NCBI RefSeq assembly: GCF_021134715.1
Contig: NC_060024.1
Coordinates: 13,938,974 to 14,002,973 of the forward strand
DNA from: Daphnia pulex
Lineage: Eukaryota > Arthropoda > Branchiopoda > Diplostraca > Daphniidae
Length of the DNA stretch: 64,000 bases
Reading direction: 5' to 3'
Both the position numbers and the translations under genes were made by a program. Shown one piece after another: positions 36,232 to 48,177 of this stretch; positions within the stretch are counted from its first letter, which is position 1; every line of letters starts with the position of its first letter. Below the pieces are notes generated by a model. The model saw only the letters and a list, made by a program, of their open reading frames with translations, made no database searches and had not been told where the DNA came from.

Positions 36232-39190
36232 TGCCAACAAGTTTTCGTTGTGTTTGTCATCCATTGCACTCTGGTCATATCGTTCACTGCGGCAGGTACC
36301 TATCACAGACTAAAACTGATAATTATTTAATTATTAGTGACAATTAAATCTCGTATTCTATTAGGGAAAACACCTTTTTTGAGAAGCAAGTCGATTGAGA
36401 CGGAAAGTCAATCGTCCATAACCGAATTCGATCCGGAGTACATTGAGATGAATGACAATCTACCACAAACTATTCTGCGATTGTCACAAAATCTCATCCA
36501 TCCAGCAACATCTGATTTTCTTCCGGACACGGATAGCCGCCGTTTAGTTGGCCAAACAACCACCAATCCACCCGCTGACAGTTGGGATCGAAATTCTGCA
36601 GGTATGAAATTATTAACTGAGATTATTCCATTTTTTAATAATTCACGAATAAAACGTAATAGATACCTGCGGAGGTACCGTCAATGTCCCCTTGTCCTTT
36701 GATCGACTCACACCGTTCGAATCGTCACAATTTCCGGAAGAACGCGCTTATCCTTTAGTTTGCCGCTGGATTGTCAAGGTATTATACAACTCAATGAAGC
36801 GTTACGGTAATTGGCGCATTAAATTGAAATCTGAAATGGTTACCAGGTACCGAGTTCGAATTGCAGTCTGGCACGAATCACGTTGAGAGTGGACGGTCGC
36901 AGTCGATTGCCGGATGTGGTCGGATGCGCTAGAGGATTTTATCGTGTTTATCCATTCATGAAGGAAGCAAAGTATGCCCAATATTCCGCCTGTACACTCT
37001 GAAATTGATCTAATAACAATCCCGTTAAATCTATACTTGCGAAATGTAGAATTTGCGGGCGCATTGGCGACGTTCCGCCCTTCCAGTGGTACGTCGACAA
37101 CCACCAACCAAAAGATGTGACCATTATTATGGATAATACAGGAATCGGCGACGGAAACCCTGAGGGCTTGTCATTTACCCTTCAAGGTAATACAACTTTC
37201 AAAATTGGGTGAACAATACAAAAGTAAATATTTAAAAAATGCAGGTGAATGTGTGAATGACAAGATGATTGGAGTCAGAAAGGAAAACGTCAGATTCAGT
37301 CGACGATGGATAAATCGACAAATCGAAGATTTTGAAGCCGGAGAAGGGCCTAGAATAATTATCAAGCCCAGCCATGGTCAAAAACATCAAATTCCCGTTA
37401 CTGAAGTACCAAAAACTACTTCAACTAGCACAGCACCAACTAAACAACCAGCTGTTTTTAATGACAACAATCCTGAATACGAACCTTGGCTCATCTCGCA
37501 ATCCACCGAATCCAGCCATCCATCATATACGTCGGATTCAGTCACCTATTTCCCTTTGTCAACAGAAAAAACAAATCAGCGGCCATCATCAACGACCAAT
37601 CGCCCACCCACAACTTATTTCAACGACTATCAAGACATTCCATGGGTTATTCTGAAATCTCCTGAGCAAACAGACGACCATTATTCGGCATCATCGTTCG
37701 AAATTTACCCACATAATAACCAAGCCGATAATGTGAAACAAGTCCCAGAAATGACGACTACAAATCCGTGGCTGGCTCTGAAATCTGCTTACCTTCGTAA
37801 AAATTCTACTTTTTCGCCAATAAAGTCAACATCCCCCTACAATCAACATTACTATTCAAATAACCCAAACCGCAATATCATAAACAGGGAAATACTTAAC
37901 ACTGAAATCACTTCTCTACTACCTAGGACAACAGCTAAATATATTCCGACAACTGGCAGGCCAATGACGACCGATCTGCCAACAACCGATCCACCACCAA
38001 CTACTCCTGAAGTTACTTCTAACCTCATCAGATATTCGACACAGCCACAAACGACCATTTTGAATCATAATAAGTTAAATTATTTTCCTACCTTTCCAGC
38101 ATCAAACGAAACACCAGTAGCAACGAATACCTTCACCAGTCCAGCACCAACAGAGCCCAGTCGACCTGTCAAAGTTGGATCACCTGAGAACGACGCCAAT
38201 ATTTCTAACATCAGCTTGAAGGAAGAGAAATCTAGTTTGACCAAATTACAACAGACATTTAAGCGAACTTACAACAAATTAATGAAAATCATGTCCTAAA
38301 TAATATAGAAAAACAAAATAAGATTTGTTTAGCTTATCGGAATGAGTGTAGCCATCCCCTGAATTGAAACCTATAAAAATTTGTGGAATAAAGTATGAAA
38401 ACATAGATGTTATTGAATTTCTTTAATATTTCTTGATTACCACAGATACAAAGAATTTTGACAAAAACAATATTTTTTTTTCTTTTTAAAGCATATAAAC
38501 ATAAAGAAAAAGTGTTCGATCAGGAAACGAAACTTTTCAAAGAAATATTGGATCGCATTTCTGTCCGCCCATCTCACTGCGATCACCTCAATCTTCATAT
38601 CTTTCATAGTCTTCATAATCTTCAACAGTTATTTTTACCGAATTCCAATGCTTCTCTTGAGCCATGGTTCTCATACGCTCAGGGTTCACATTTCCACAGC
38701 CTTTTAAAGAAATTATGGACAAAGGATTCGCTTCGTTCAGAAAAAAATCGATGCCTTTCTGGCTCACATTAGAACAACCACGCAACCATAACCTGGTCAA
38801 ATACTTGAAACTGTTTTTAGTGCAAGCTTCCTCAATGATCTGGTCATCAAGAGTCAAACAATCGTATATGGAAATGTCTGTAATAGTAAGGGAAGATAAA
38901 AGCAAAAGTAAGAGTTTGCGTGAAATAGCATATGAAAAATAAGTAAACAGAGAGATTTCTTCCAGCATCCTTAACGGAAATACTTCCTTTGGGGAACAAA
39001 GAGAAGAGTGGACGCGGTCATCTACTACAGGTTCAGGAGTTTCCAAATCGGAACTTTCTATTAAAAGTGACAAACAGCGAATGTTCGGGCAGCTCTCGAT
39101 GATTAGAAAGACTTCTTCACTCTTTACTTGAATCGATAAAAATAACATTTCAAGTGTATGGCCACGAGCTTGTAGAAGAGGAATTACTCC
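36216..39190 (+). repeat. Segmental duplication A, copy 2
   Basis: Near-identical to 27036-30000; it contains CUB 4 and the 3' end of LRR 5. The right boundary is approximate. Confidence 0.85.
36229..38299 (+). CDS. Secreted CUB-like protein without own promoter (CUB 4)
   Basis: Six exons: 36229-36295, 36365-36601, 36663-36778, 36847-36971, 37050-37186, 37245-38299; 578 residues. Near-identical to CUB 2 in exons and introns. Signal peptide, one CUB-like domain (about 102-228), block SRRWINRQIEDFEAGEGPR, tail with IPWVILKSP and NPWLALKSA motifs, and the end TFKRTYNKLMKIMS. The duplication cut off the 5' UTR exon and promoter of its parent: its ATG is five bases after the CUB 3 stop. It could be expressed only from a CUB 3-initiated dicistronic message, or may be silent, although its frame is intact. 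Differences from CUB 2 are scattered and keep the frame, including one added Pro codon in the tail. Confidence 0.83.
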
Positions 39191-40414
39191 GCCACGAATA
39201 GAGATTGACGACCACTTACGAATGTCGAGATATTTTAGTTGTTGAAGTTGTCGAAAACCTGAAATAAAATTGCGTTTAATTTCCCTACACATACCATTAC
39301 TTCAGATTTTGCTCACCTAATAACTCCTCATTCGTAAATCCTTCGTCGTCTACATGTATGAAAAGATCGACGAGCGACGGGCACATGTCAACCATCAATG
39401 AAACGCTGCCTTTTTCATAGGGGACTTTGTCTGGCACATTCCACATCCTATTCAGCATAATCAACTTGGCCAAGGAATATTTTTTTGATTCTCTGTTATC
39501 ATTACGAATTCCACGAAAAATTTGTAGGATATCAGACTCAATGTGGCAATCTAATTCTTTCAGCTCTGGTAAATGTTCGATAGCAAATCTAATTCCGATA
39601 AGAGTCACTTCCGTTCCCCTAACTGATAATTTCTGAAGGGAACTTTGACCGTTGCAGAACACTTGCATTACAGAATCGGTCACGTCAGGGCACGAATTAA
39701 CTTGCAATTCCCTTGAAAAAAAAATAAGTTGACATTAAGAAAGTTTATTTATTTCATTAAAGTAGACCCTACCTTAGTTTTGGTTTCCCAGTTAATCCAA
39801 GATTGATCATGCAACTAGCACCATAAATTGTGGAAGATAAATCAAGAATTTGCAAGTGTTCAAAACGCTGCAAAATAGAAGCTAAAGTCTCTTTTACTTC
39901 AAAATTTCTATTTTCATTGAAAAAAGAACCCCAGCCATCATGAATCTTCAGTGTAGTGAGTTGCTGTAATTGCAAAGAGTTACACATAAATTTACTACAA
40001 TAGTAATGCAGAATTAACTATTGGTCTTGTATATACCAAACATCTGTCAGATGCTAGACGAACGATGCGAAGATTTCTTTCTGCATCATGTCCAGTGCCC
40101 AGTTGTGATAAATCCAGAACTTTCACGTGTTGGCTTAAAAGTAAATCAAACATGTCCTCTGTTATCGAGTAGTTTTCCAAGAGACATTCAGTCATGTACT
40201 CCAGACAATGTGAAGCTGTGCGTAGTCAAAATGGCATAATAAAATAACAGTAGTAATAGACACCAACTATTTTATATAGACACTCACGCAGAAGGTAAAA
40301 GAGGATGGAAACGTGCTCCGAACTACGCAATGCCGTCCATTTCTCCATGTTATTGACGATATTTTCCATGCACAATGCCGAAAGAGATTTTCCGTACCAT
40401 TTCGGCTGAGGCAT
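38588..40414 (-). CDS. Leucine-rich-repeat protein 5, mosaic of LRR 3 and LRR 4
   Basis: Five exons, minus strand: 40288-40414, 40037-40215, 39773-39963, 39317-39711, 38588-39258; 520 residues. It starts MPQPKWYGKSLSALCMENI (BC-box-like SLSALCMENI). Exons 1, 2 and most of 3 match LRR 4; the end of exon 3 (CMINLGL) and start of exon 4 match LRR 3; a patch in exon 4 (TEVTLIG, later WNVPDKVPYEKGS) is LRR 4-like; the C-terminus (NPERMRTMAQEKHWNSVKI) is LRR 3-like. It then has an extra acidic ED-Y tail made by a short repeat. This is what unequal recombination plus conversion between duplicated LRR 3 and LRR 4 would leave. The frame is intact. Convergent with CUB 4. Confidence 0.85.
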
Positions 40415-42857
40415 ATTAAAGAAAATAGTTAATAACTAAATCGACTAACTGAAAGACCTCAAAATACAAAATGGCACCCAAAACAGTCAACGAAAAAAGT
40501 TTAGAATTATTATTCTCTGTCGTCCTTTGCCCTCTGGGCTCGAAAAATCAGTTGCATTTTTTTTACGAGATGCACTATTGCCAAATTAAAAAAATTGTCG
40601 AGCGCAATATTAAGAAACGAACCAAAATTCGCTGACAACAAAATGCAAAATGCAAATTGCAAATAATATTCTCAACGAAATAATTGAAAAAAATGAGCAT
40701 ATAATATCCTTTGTTCGCGTCCATTTTCAAAATGTAAATGTTACTACGGGTCTCCCGCGTGTTTTCAGACGCTCCAGTTTTCGCGTAAACAACCAAACGA
40801 ACCGGGAAGAAATTGTCTGTCAATTTATGTGTGGCCACTGAATTCGAGTGTTTAGAAATTCACCAAATGCCTCCTATGTCCATTTCCATTTTTTGGTGGA
40901 GAGAAAGATCCCGTTTAGCCGTTTTAAGGTGAATGGGAATGAATTTAACGAAGCAAAGACGAGAACAAGACAAACCTAGTTTCTATTTGCATCATCAGCA
41001 CGTGTGTTGTGTGCAATCAGCTGTGAATGTTGTAGCTTATTGTCAATATGTAGAGAGTGTGGGGAAAGAGGAAGAATAGGTCCCATTCCATTCGTGAATT
41101 TGTCCAGTGTCCGTTCGACTTTTGTCTCTGAAACATTTCGACAAACTCGTCTCTGACGATAAAAACTATCGATTATCTGTTGGTGATTTTCATTTTAGTG
41201 CGTTGTAATATGTCATGCAACTCCCAATCGCGTCCAGGAATCCCAAATGGAAAGGTGCGAAATCAAATCTCTATCCTTTTATTATTGCCAATTGACATGT
41301 TATATTTCATTTGTTTTCAACTACATTGCAGACAAACAAAATGGTCAAATCGTTTCTCCTCTTGTGGCTATTTCATTTGGCAACTGTCTTGTCCTTATCG
41401 GCAGGTAAACACTTGGCAAATTGCATAGTTTTGATTTTGATTTTGAATTCCTCCTTATATTTGTTGATCAGGTTACTACAGGCAAGATAATGGTCGATTA
41501 CCGTTGATTGGAAATAGCCCGATGACGTCAGTAGGAACGCCGCTAACTGGCAACATACCAGAAGGTATTTATTACACACAAACACACACAGAGGAGAGTC
41601 TGAAAATAATAATAGGACACGGGAACTATAATAATCTACTATTATTACAGCACTCGTCGCCACTTCACTCGGCCCGTTGACCGCCAATAGCCGCCCCGTT
41701 AGGAGGGTCCCTTATGTTTCTGGTAAATAATAATAATCAATTTAGGATACTATCTGATAACAGATGCTTTTTTAACAAGTAGCACATTCAAGTATAGCTC
41801 TTGTTAGTTGGTTTGATCATTAAATTCAATTAGAACTGATGATGAAATTGATTTTGTATTGAAATCAGACACCTGCGGAGGCTCCGTGAATATCCCCCTG
41901 TCGTTTGAACGACTTTTGCCGTACAAATCGACACATTTCCCGTCGAGACGCGATTACCCGATGCTCTGCGTTTGGAATTTCACGGTAAGAATTTAGTTTA
42001 TCGTCACGGTGAGATGATTCCATGGTTTTGTTTTAAAGGTGCAACACGACGGCTGTCGTCGGGCTCGACTGACGATGCGAGTGGACGGACGGAGTCGATT
42101 GCCGGATGTGGACGGATGCAGCAAAGGATATTACACGGTTTCACCCAACATGAGGGGCGCCAGGTATATTTCTATTTAATTTTAGTAGATCACGCAATTA
42201 TGTTATTGATATTAAAGAAACGATTGTTATATAATTACAAGAATTTGCGGACATGTTGGCGATGTTCCGGCCTTCCATTGGTACGTCGACGCCTACCAGC
42301 CGGAAAATGAGGTCACAGTTGTCACGATGAAGAATTTGGGCATCAATGACGGATTCTCTGAAGGACTTTCATTTACCCTCCAAGGTATATTAGGACCATA
42401 TAATTTTTAAAAAGATTTGAATTAACATAACTGCCAATAATGAATTGAATTTGATATAATTAATAAAGGCGAATGTGCAGAGGAAGAATGGTCGTATGCC
42501 CGAACGACGACTGTCAACAAGGAGAACGCCAGATTGAATCGGCGCTGGATGAATCGAGTCATGGAAGACTACCTGGCCGGAGAAGGACCCAGAGTGACCG
42601 TCAACCGTGTCAAATTGCCAGTAACGAGCACTACTACTCCAGCCCCAACAACCACCACCACCACCACCAGCCGACCCAAACTGGATCATCCAGTTGTCTC
42701 ATCCGATAACAATTACTCCGGTGGCATCCAGTGGCTTCATTTGAAATCGCCCTCCGATCTTCATTCACCCAAAATTCACCAGAAATCAGCGATTGCCAAA
42801 TTCCAGCCACCTCAAGTCGTGAACGAAACGATTCAGCCAATCGTTTCCATCAGCACA
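39765..42857 (+). repeat. Segmental duplication B, copy 2
   Basis: Near-identical to 33130-36213, covering the 5' part of LRR 5, the intergenic region and most of CUB 5. The copies differ by scattered substitutions and a few small indels. Confidence 0.88.
40415..41340. other. Divergent intergenic region, LRR 5 / CUB 5
   Basis: Copy of 33780-34697 with the promoters of both genes and the noncoding first exon of CUB 5; the acceptor AG lies at 41330-41331. Nothing else seen. Confidence 0.45.
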
Positions 42858-43298
42858 ATTTCCAGCGAATTTGAATATCCCGCCACCAGCACCACCAGCG
42901 TCCCATCAGAGTCGACAATTGAACCAGAAGAAGAGATGAGCAGCACCTGGCCAACAACCGACCAATCCACTGACCCGTTTTACCTGACGACGACCTCCAC
43001 ACCTTTGGTAATGGCCAGCACGACGGATAATGACGAGCTAATCTCAACCACTTCATCAACTGATGACCCGTTGCTGACGTCCAGCACGACGGAGATAACA
43101 ACCACTTTAACAGCAGAGTCCAGCAGCACCACCCCCTTGTCTGATGTTGTTGTTGCGTCAACAACAACAACCCAACAACCGCCCATCAGCATTTCCCATG
43201 TCGTCACCCCCATCAGCGGTCAGAACTTGGCATTCAACAGGTTTCAAACATTCCAGAGACGTTTTCTGAAATTCCTGAAAATCTTTTATTTATTTTAA
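41341..43298 (+). CDS. Secreted CUB-like protein, full-length sister of CUB 3 (CUB 5)
   Basis: Seven exons: 41341-41404, 41472-41564, 41651-41722, 41869-41984, 42039-42163, 42242-42384, 42469-43298; 480 residues. Signal peptide, two short linkers, CUB-like domain at about 77-205 with the six-cysteine pattern, block NRRWMNRVMEDYLAGEGPR, one IQWLHLKSP motif. A long Ser/Thr-rich acidic tail (about 310-450) follows that should be heavily O-glycosylated if secreted. It ends TFQRRFLKFLKIFYLF, comparable to the CUB 2/4 end (T-F-x-R-x-[YF]-x-K-x-x-K-I). One Ser codon shorter than CUB 3 in exon 2 and lacks the CUB 3 frameshift. AATAAA at 43361-43366. This shows what CUB 3 looked like before truncation. 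Confidence 0.87.
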
Positions 43299-45077
43299 TT
43301 ATTTCTTGTTATTGCATTTGTTATATCTAAATTCAAATTTGTATATCGTCGCTGCGGCAAAATAAACGGGACTTTGTATTATCAATCCGAGTCATCCAGC
43401 ACCAGCACAGGTGTGAAAATCATATCTGATTAGAAATGGTAATGCCATTCGTTTTCTCTTTAAATTGGTTATCTCTCGCCAGACGAATGAATCGGCTTTC
43501 GTGTCTTTTTATCTCACGTCATATTTTATAACCGGTTGTATCCACCTAGTATAATTGGGAAAAGAAAAAAAAAGGAATTTAATCAAATGAATATAGTAAT
43601 TTCCTAATTGAGTATTAATAAGAGTTGCATTCATTTTCAAAAGGGTTTCTTTTTTTTTCTTTCAATTTCTACGAATTTAAAAATCTCACGTCCCAGTTTA
43701 TATTCAAATGAAAATCCCCAATTATATTGTGTGGGCCTCGATGACGTGTTTGTTTCATAAATTCAATGATGGAAAAAGATAAAAATTGAAACAATCGGTG
43801 TCTCATTCCGAGTGTGTTTCCCCTTTGTGGACTTGACCAATAGGTCCCATTGTTTCCGGCTGTGCTGTGCCCAATGTAGGTCAAACGCATCGTCATAACT
43901 ACATGTTTAAACCGAGGACGATGCGCCGGGTGATACTCTTATTCTTCTTATCATTATGTGATTATTACGTATATGGAAAGAAGTTGTATTCTCTGGGCAA
44001 GACTTTCTCTGCGAGCCGTGCCAATTTCACCGCTAATATAAGTGGGGTCCTAACTTTTTCCAGCCTAAACGAAACGAAAGACACATCCGTTAAATGGTGC
44101 TGGTAATAGAAGTAGGCCAGCACACATACACCGTATCCGCACCACTACAACTCTCAAATATAGGAGAAAAGACCATGTCTTTTAAGTGATTTTCACCTGT
44201 CTAACGTCAAGCGGTTCGCTTTCCTGTCTCGAATAGTAACACATAAAAAAAGTAAAATGAATTTTCTCTGCTGTATAAGTAGTATATGCTCTTCATTAAA
44301 AACTCGTCAAAATTTAAAAAGGGAGAAAATGATTAAAGAAACGTCGGACCATTCGGCATTTTGAAATTGAGCTAAAAATGTGTGAGCACACTGTCCTATA
44401 TCTACTACTGCTTTTGTGTGTTTATCTTAAATTGCGATTATAAAATCAAATGAAATAAAAGGGACCCTGGATGGAGGAGGAAAAAAGCCTGAGGGTCTCA
44501 AATCAAAATCCAGGGAAAAGGCTCTTTTCTTTCTCCCATGGCAGCAGCAGCACCTGCCATTTTCTCTTTTTCTTTCTTTCTTTTTCTCTACACAGAGAAA
44601 TAATACAGGTGGATAGTGTGTGTGGAAGGGAGGGGGGGAAACCTAGTTTTCCTTGGGATATCTCCAACTCACAGGAGAAGAGATAGAAAAGTATTGTTCT
44701 CTCGGTGAACGAAGAGAGAATAAGAAAAAAAGACAAGGAAAATAAGAAAGGCCAACGCTCAGTCCCGTCTCGGCTCAGTCTCTGTCCAGCCTCTGACGCT
44801 CAAACAGCTCCGTCGTAGCTGTTCACAATTATAAAGTTCGCCCCATTTGAATTTATTTTTATTTGTTGCTGCTCTATACCGTGTATACTGGTGAGTTTCA
44901 ATTCTTTTTTTGACCTTTCTTATTGTACTATATTAGCCTGTTATTGGGGTGGCGTGTTTTGATGACCTAATTAATTCTTTTTTTCGTATTTGGTTTCTGT
45001 GCATTGAATTGAATTTGTTGACCCGGTGACATCCTCAACTTTTGCGTTTTTCCCACGACGACGATGACACAGTCGAC
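43299..45077. other. Intergenic between CUB 5 and CUB 6
   Basis: Poly(A) signal of CUB 5 at 43361-43366, then A/T-rich DNA and purine-rich low-complexity stretches. A probable noncoding first exon of CUB 6 ends at the GTGAGT donor at 44891, with its second exon starting after the AG at 45071-45072. The open frame 43920-44106 begins with a signal-like sequence but has no partner exon; see rejected items. Confidence 0.4.
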
Positions 45078-46912
45078 ATGCGATTCTTGATTTTGATTCT
45101 GTCGGCTTTAATTGCCTTCGCTTCGGCAGGTATAGAGTCAAACATTTTTTCAAAAATACTTAATTAAAAGCTAGTTTAAATAATTAAACCTTTTTTTGAA
45201 AAATTAAGGGACCGTGTCGGAGCGACTGAAAATGACGATGGACAAATACCAGAAAATCGAAGTGAATTTACCAGAGAGTCGGCCCATCACGTCGAGAGGT
45301 AGAAATCAAATTCCGGCCAGATTATTTATTAACTGACTTATTTGTCGCGCTGGATTTGTTTGACGGATTTGTTTTTTTGATTTTTACAGGAATTATGCAA
45401 AACATTCAGAATGCTATCGGGAATCGGCACGTGACTTTTAAAATACCTGCCGTGCCGTTCGTGTCGAACCTTTGGCGAACCAAAAACGCCACGCTCGTTT
45501 CATCTTCCGCCAAGAATTCATCGTCCACTCCAGCAGCAACGGCGGATGAGCAGATCGGGGTCAGCGGCGGCGTCCAGTCGACGGCCGGACCCATCCAACC
45601 CGGCGGACATCAACCAGGTAAAAAAACCAAAAAATATCTGTCCCCTCCCTATCAACTGAAACCCACAAAAATCGAAAGGTAAAATTGAGGTCAACCCATT
45701 CTGTCGAGTTTCTCTTTTTTTCTGCGCTTCTTTTTTATTATAAGCGGGTGACGAATTTGCATATACGAAGCGTGAAAAATAAAAATAAAAATAACCGCAA
45801 CTGTTTTGACTGTGGAGCAAAAGGAGAAGAGAGGAGCTCAGTAGGTCAACAGTTGCGGTTATCTTTTTCTATTTTATTTGATTGAATCAAAAAGTCACAA
45901 AAATCGAATCGACTCTAATAATCGTGAAATGTAATTAGGAGATTGGTGCGGAGGCAACATCTTATTGGATCTCAATTCACGGCGAGAGTTAACCTACAAG
46001 TCGACGCTATTCCCGGCCGCACGCTCAGTCCCGTACGCCTGCTCCTGGGACGTCAAGGTATTTCCCGTTTCTATATCGCCATTTTGATATGCCATTTCAA
46101 TTGGGGTTGATGTGACCATTTGGGCCGCCATCTATATATATGGTATGATAACAGGTGAGCAAGAATTGCCGTCGAGGTCGGGTGACGATGCGAATGGACG
46201 GACGCAGTCGACTGGCCACCGAGGATCGATGCAGCAAAGGATATTACCGAGTCTCGCCATTCATGAAGGAAGCCAAGTAACTAATAATACGCCACCCGTT
46301 GTTATTATTACGTCATTACATCCACTTTTGTTTCCCCCCTTATGAATAGAATCTGCGGACACATTGGGACCGTTCCGCCCTTCCAGTGGTACGTGGACGA
46401 GAACCAGCCGGAAGAGGTGACCATCATCATGAAAAACATTGGACTCAACGATGGCCGTGACGAAGGATTGTCTTTTACTCTATCAAGTGATTGCCCAATT
46501 ACTTACTCGTTTAAATGAACTGTTTGAAGAAATGTTTGACAATTCATATTTCCAATTAGGCGAATGTCTGACGACGTCCAAGGAGAGCAGCAGCAGTGAG
46601 AGTAAAATCAATAGCAGCAACGTGGCGATGGATAACATGGAAACCAACAGCCGCTGGATGTACCGTCTGCTGATGGACTCGGCCACTCCCGGCAGCCGCC
46701 AGAGTCAAGTGATCCTCCACACGGCCTCCATGTCCTTCCAGCCCAACTCCAAACTGTCGGCAAAGGCCTCAGAGAAGATCAGCCAGGATTTCGGTCAGGC
46801 TACGGCATCCGATCCAACCGACGACGAGTCCAGCACAACGGTCAAACCGGCCAACAAAATCACATTCTATTCGCCACTCTATTTGATTTTCCGCAAATTG
46901 AACCTCATTTAA
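45078..46912 (+). CDS. Secreted CUB-like protein (CUB 6)
   Basis: Seven exons: 45078-45129, 45209-45298, 45390-45617, 45939-46057, 46155-46276, 46350-46486, 46560-46912; 366 residues. Exon 1 is a signal peptide (MRFLILILSALIAFASA). Two linker exons follow, then a CUB-like domain (about 124-250) with WCGGN, YACSWDVK, SKNCRRGR, CSKGYYRVSPFMKEAK, ICGHIG and EC. The post-domain block is NSRWMYRLLMDSATPGSR, more diverged than in CUB 2-5. The tail is short, lacks the PW..LKS motif and Thr repeats, and ends in a hydrophobic-basic LYLIFRKLNLI. It is closest to CUB 1 in the KNCRxGR and MKEAK segments, and stands outside the recent duplication. Function unknown. Confidence 0.85.
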
Positions 46913-48177
46913 ATTTGAAATTTGAATTGACAATTCTAGCTGCTGGTCGGCTATTTATTGGACCCATGTATACTTGCATTATTCATTAATTTTATTCTTA
47001 AAAATGATAATTATTCACTCTAATTTAAAGCCCGTTGTATGTGTGTGTGTGTCGTGTTACAAGTTGATGGAAATAAAAGAAAAAACAAAATCCATTAGTA
47101 CATTTTGGGCTGATGACGGAATGAGGAGGGAAAAGGTGGGCGGGGCTTTCTTTGGTTGCAGCCAAGTCGACTTGCTGGCGACATCATGTCACTTGTTATT
47201 TGTTGTTGTGGTGTATGGGCGAATGAATAGGAACGACGTTGGCTGATCTCCGTGCGGTGGCGGCTAAGAATAACACACGACGGATAGACCGTATATATAC
47301 ACGGCACAGACATCCCATTCCGCCGGATTTGCCGGCGGTCGCATCCGTTATTCAACTTTTCTTTTTCTTTTCCTTTTTGGATTTTTCTGAGACTGGGAAT
47401 CAATGCATTATAACCAAAATGAAAGATGGAAAAGGGCCAGGACACCTTCCTTTCCATTTTGTTTTTTTTTAGTTGGGAAATTTCAAAAGAGAAAAGTAAA
47501 AATGGTGTGCGAATTGGATTTGGGAGAAAATGGTTTTCTGACTTTTCAGCCATTTCCTTTCGCACCAACGCGAAATCTGACATCATCCGTCCGCTGATGC
47601 GTCACGTTTAGTACCTTGTACTAGTGTGTGACCCGATTCGTAAAATTCTTTTTGCCTTCGAAATCCTCATTCCCTAAAGAAAAACATTTTTCTTTTCTTT
47701 CTTTTCTCCTGCTGGTTTGTGTAACGTGACCAAGTATGGCCAAGTTAAGCGCGACTTTGTGTACTATAGTCAAAGAACTTCAACCCACCTACATACACTA
47801 GACATCTTTTGTTTTCTCTATTCCGCCTACGTTGGCATTTCCCTTTTGGTCCGAGTAAAAACACCTTTTTGGGTGGAAGGGTCGTCGGCCAGCGCCATCT
47901 AGCGGCAGTTGGCGCAACTAGATGTCTTTTTAGTTCCTTCGTTCGACGTCTGGGGCCCCTCCTGACGTTGAATTTCCAGCCGAGTCGGAGAGTCGAGTTA
48001 GCCCTCGGTTAAGTCACGGTCGGGTCTTAACTGCTGGTGTGTGTGTGTGTGTGTGTGCAACGGGCGTAGTATATATACACAGAGAGGCGATAGACACACT
48101 AGTGGACGAGAAGTGAGTCGGGTCTTGTCTCTTGCTCCTTCTGCTGCTGCTGCTGTTTTGTTGCTGTTGTTGACGCC
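46913..48177. other. Intergenic and amphiphysin upstream region
   Basis: GT-rich microsatellites at about 47040-47053 and 48037-48056. TATATATA stands at about 47292 and 48070; the latter is about 100 bases upstream of the amphiphysin ATG and could be a core promoter element, though this is weak evidence. No gene seen. Confidence 0.35.

Noticed and set aside
43920-44106. Open frame beginning with a signal-like stretch (MRRVILLFFLSLC) between CUB 5 and CUB 6
   Set aside because: No phase-1 donor at the usual place, no CUB exons downstream, and no recognisable domain; likely chance.
47095-47597. Overlapping frames upstream of amphiphysin on both strands
   Set aside because: Low-complexity Phe/Lys/Ser-rich translations, no splice structure.
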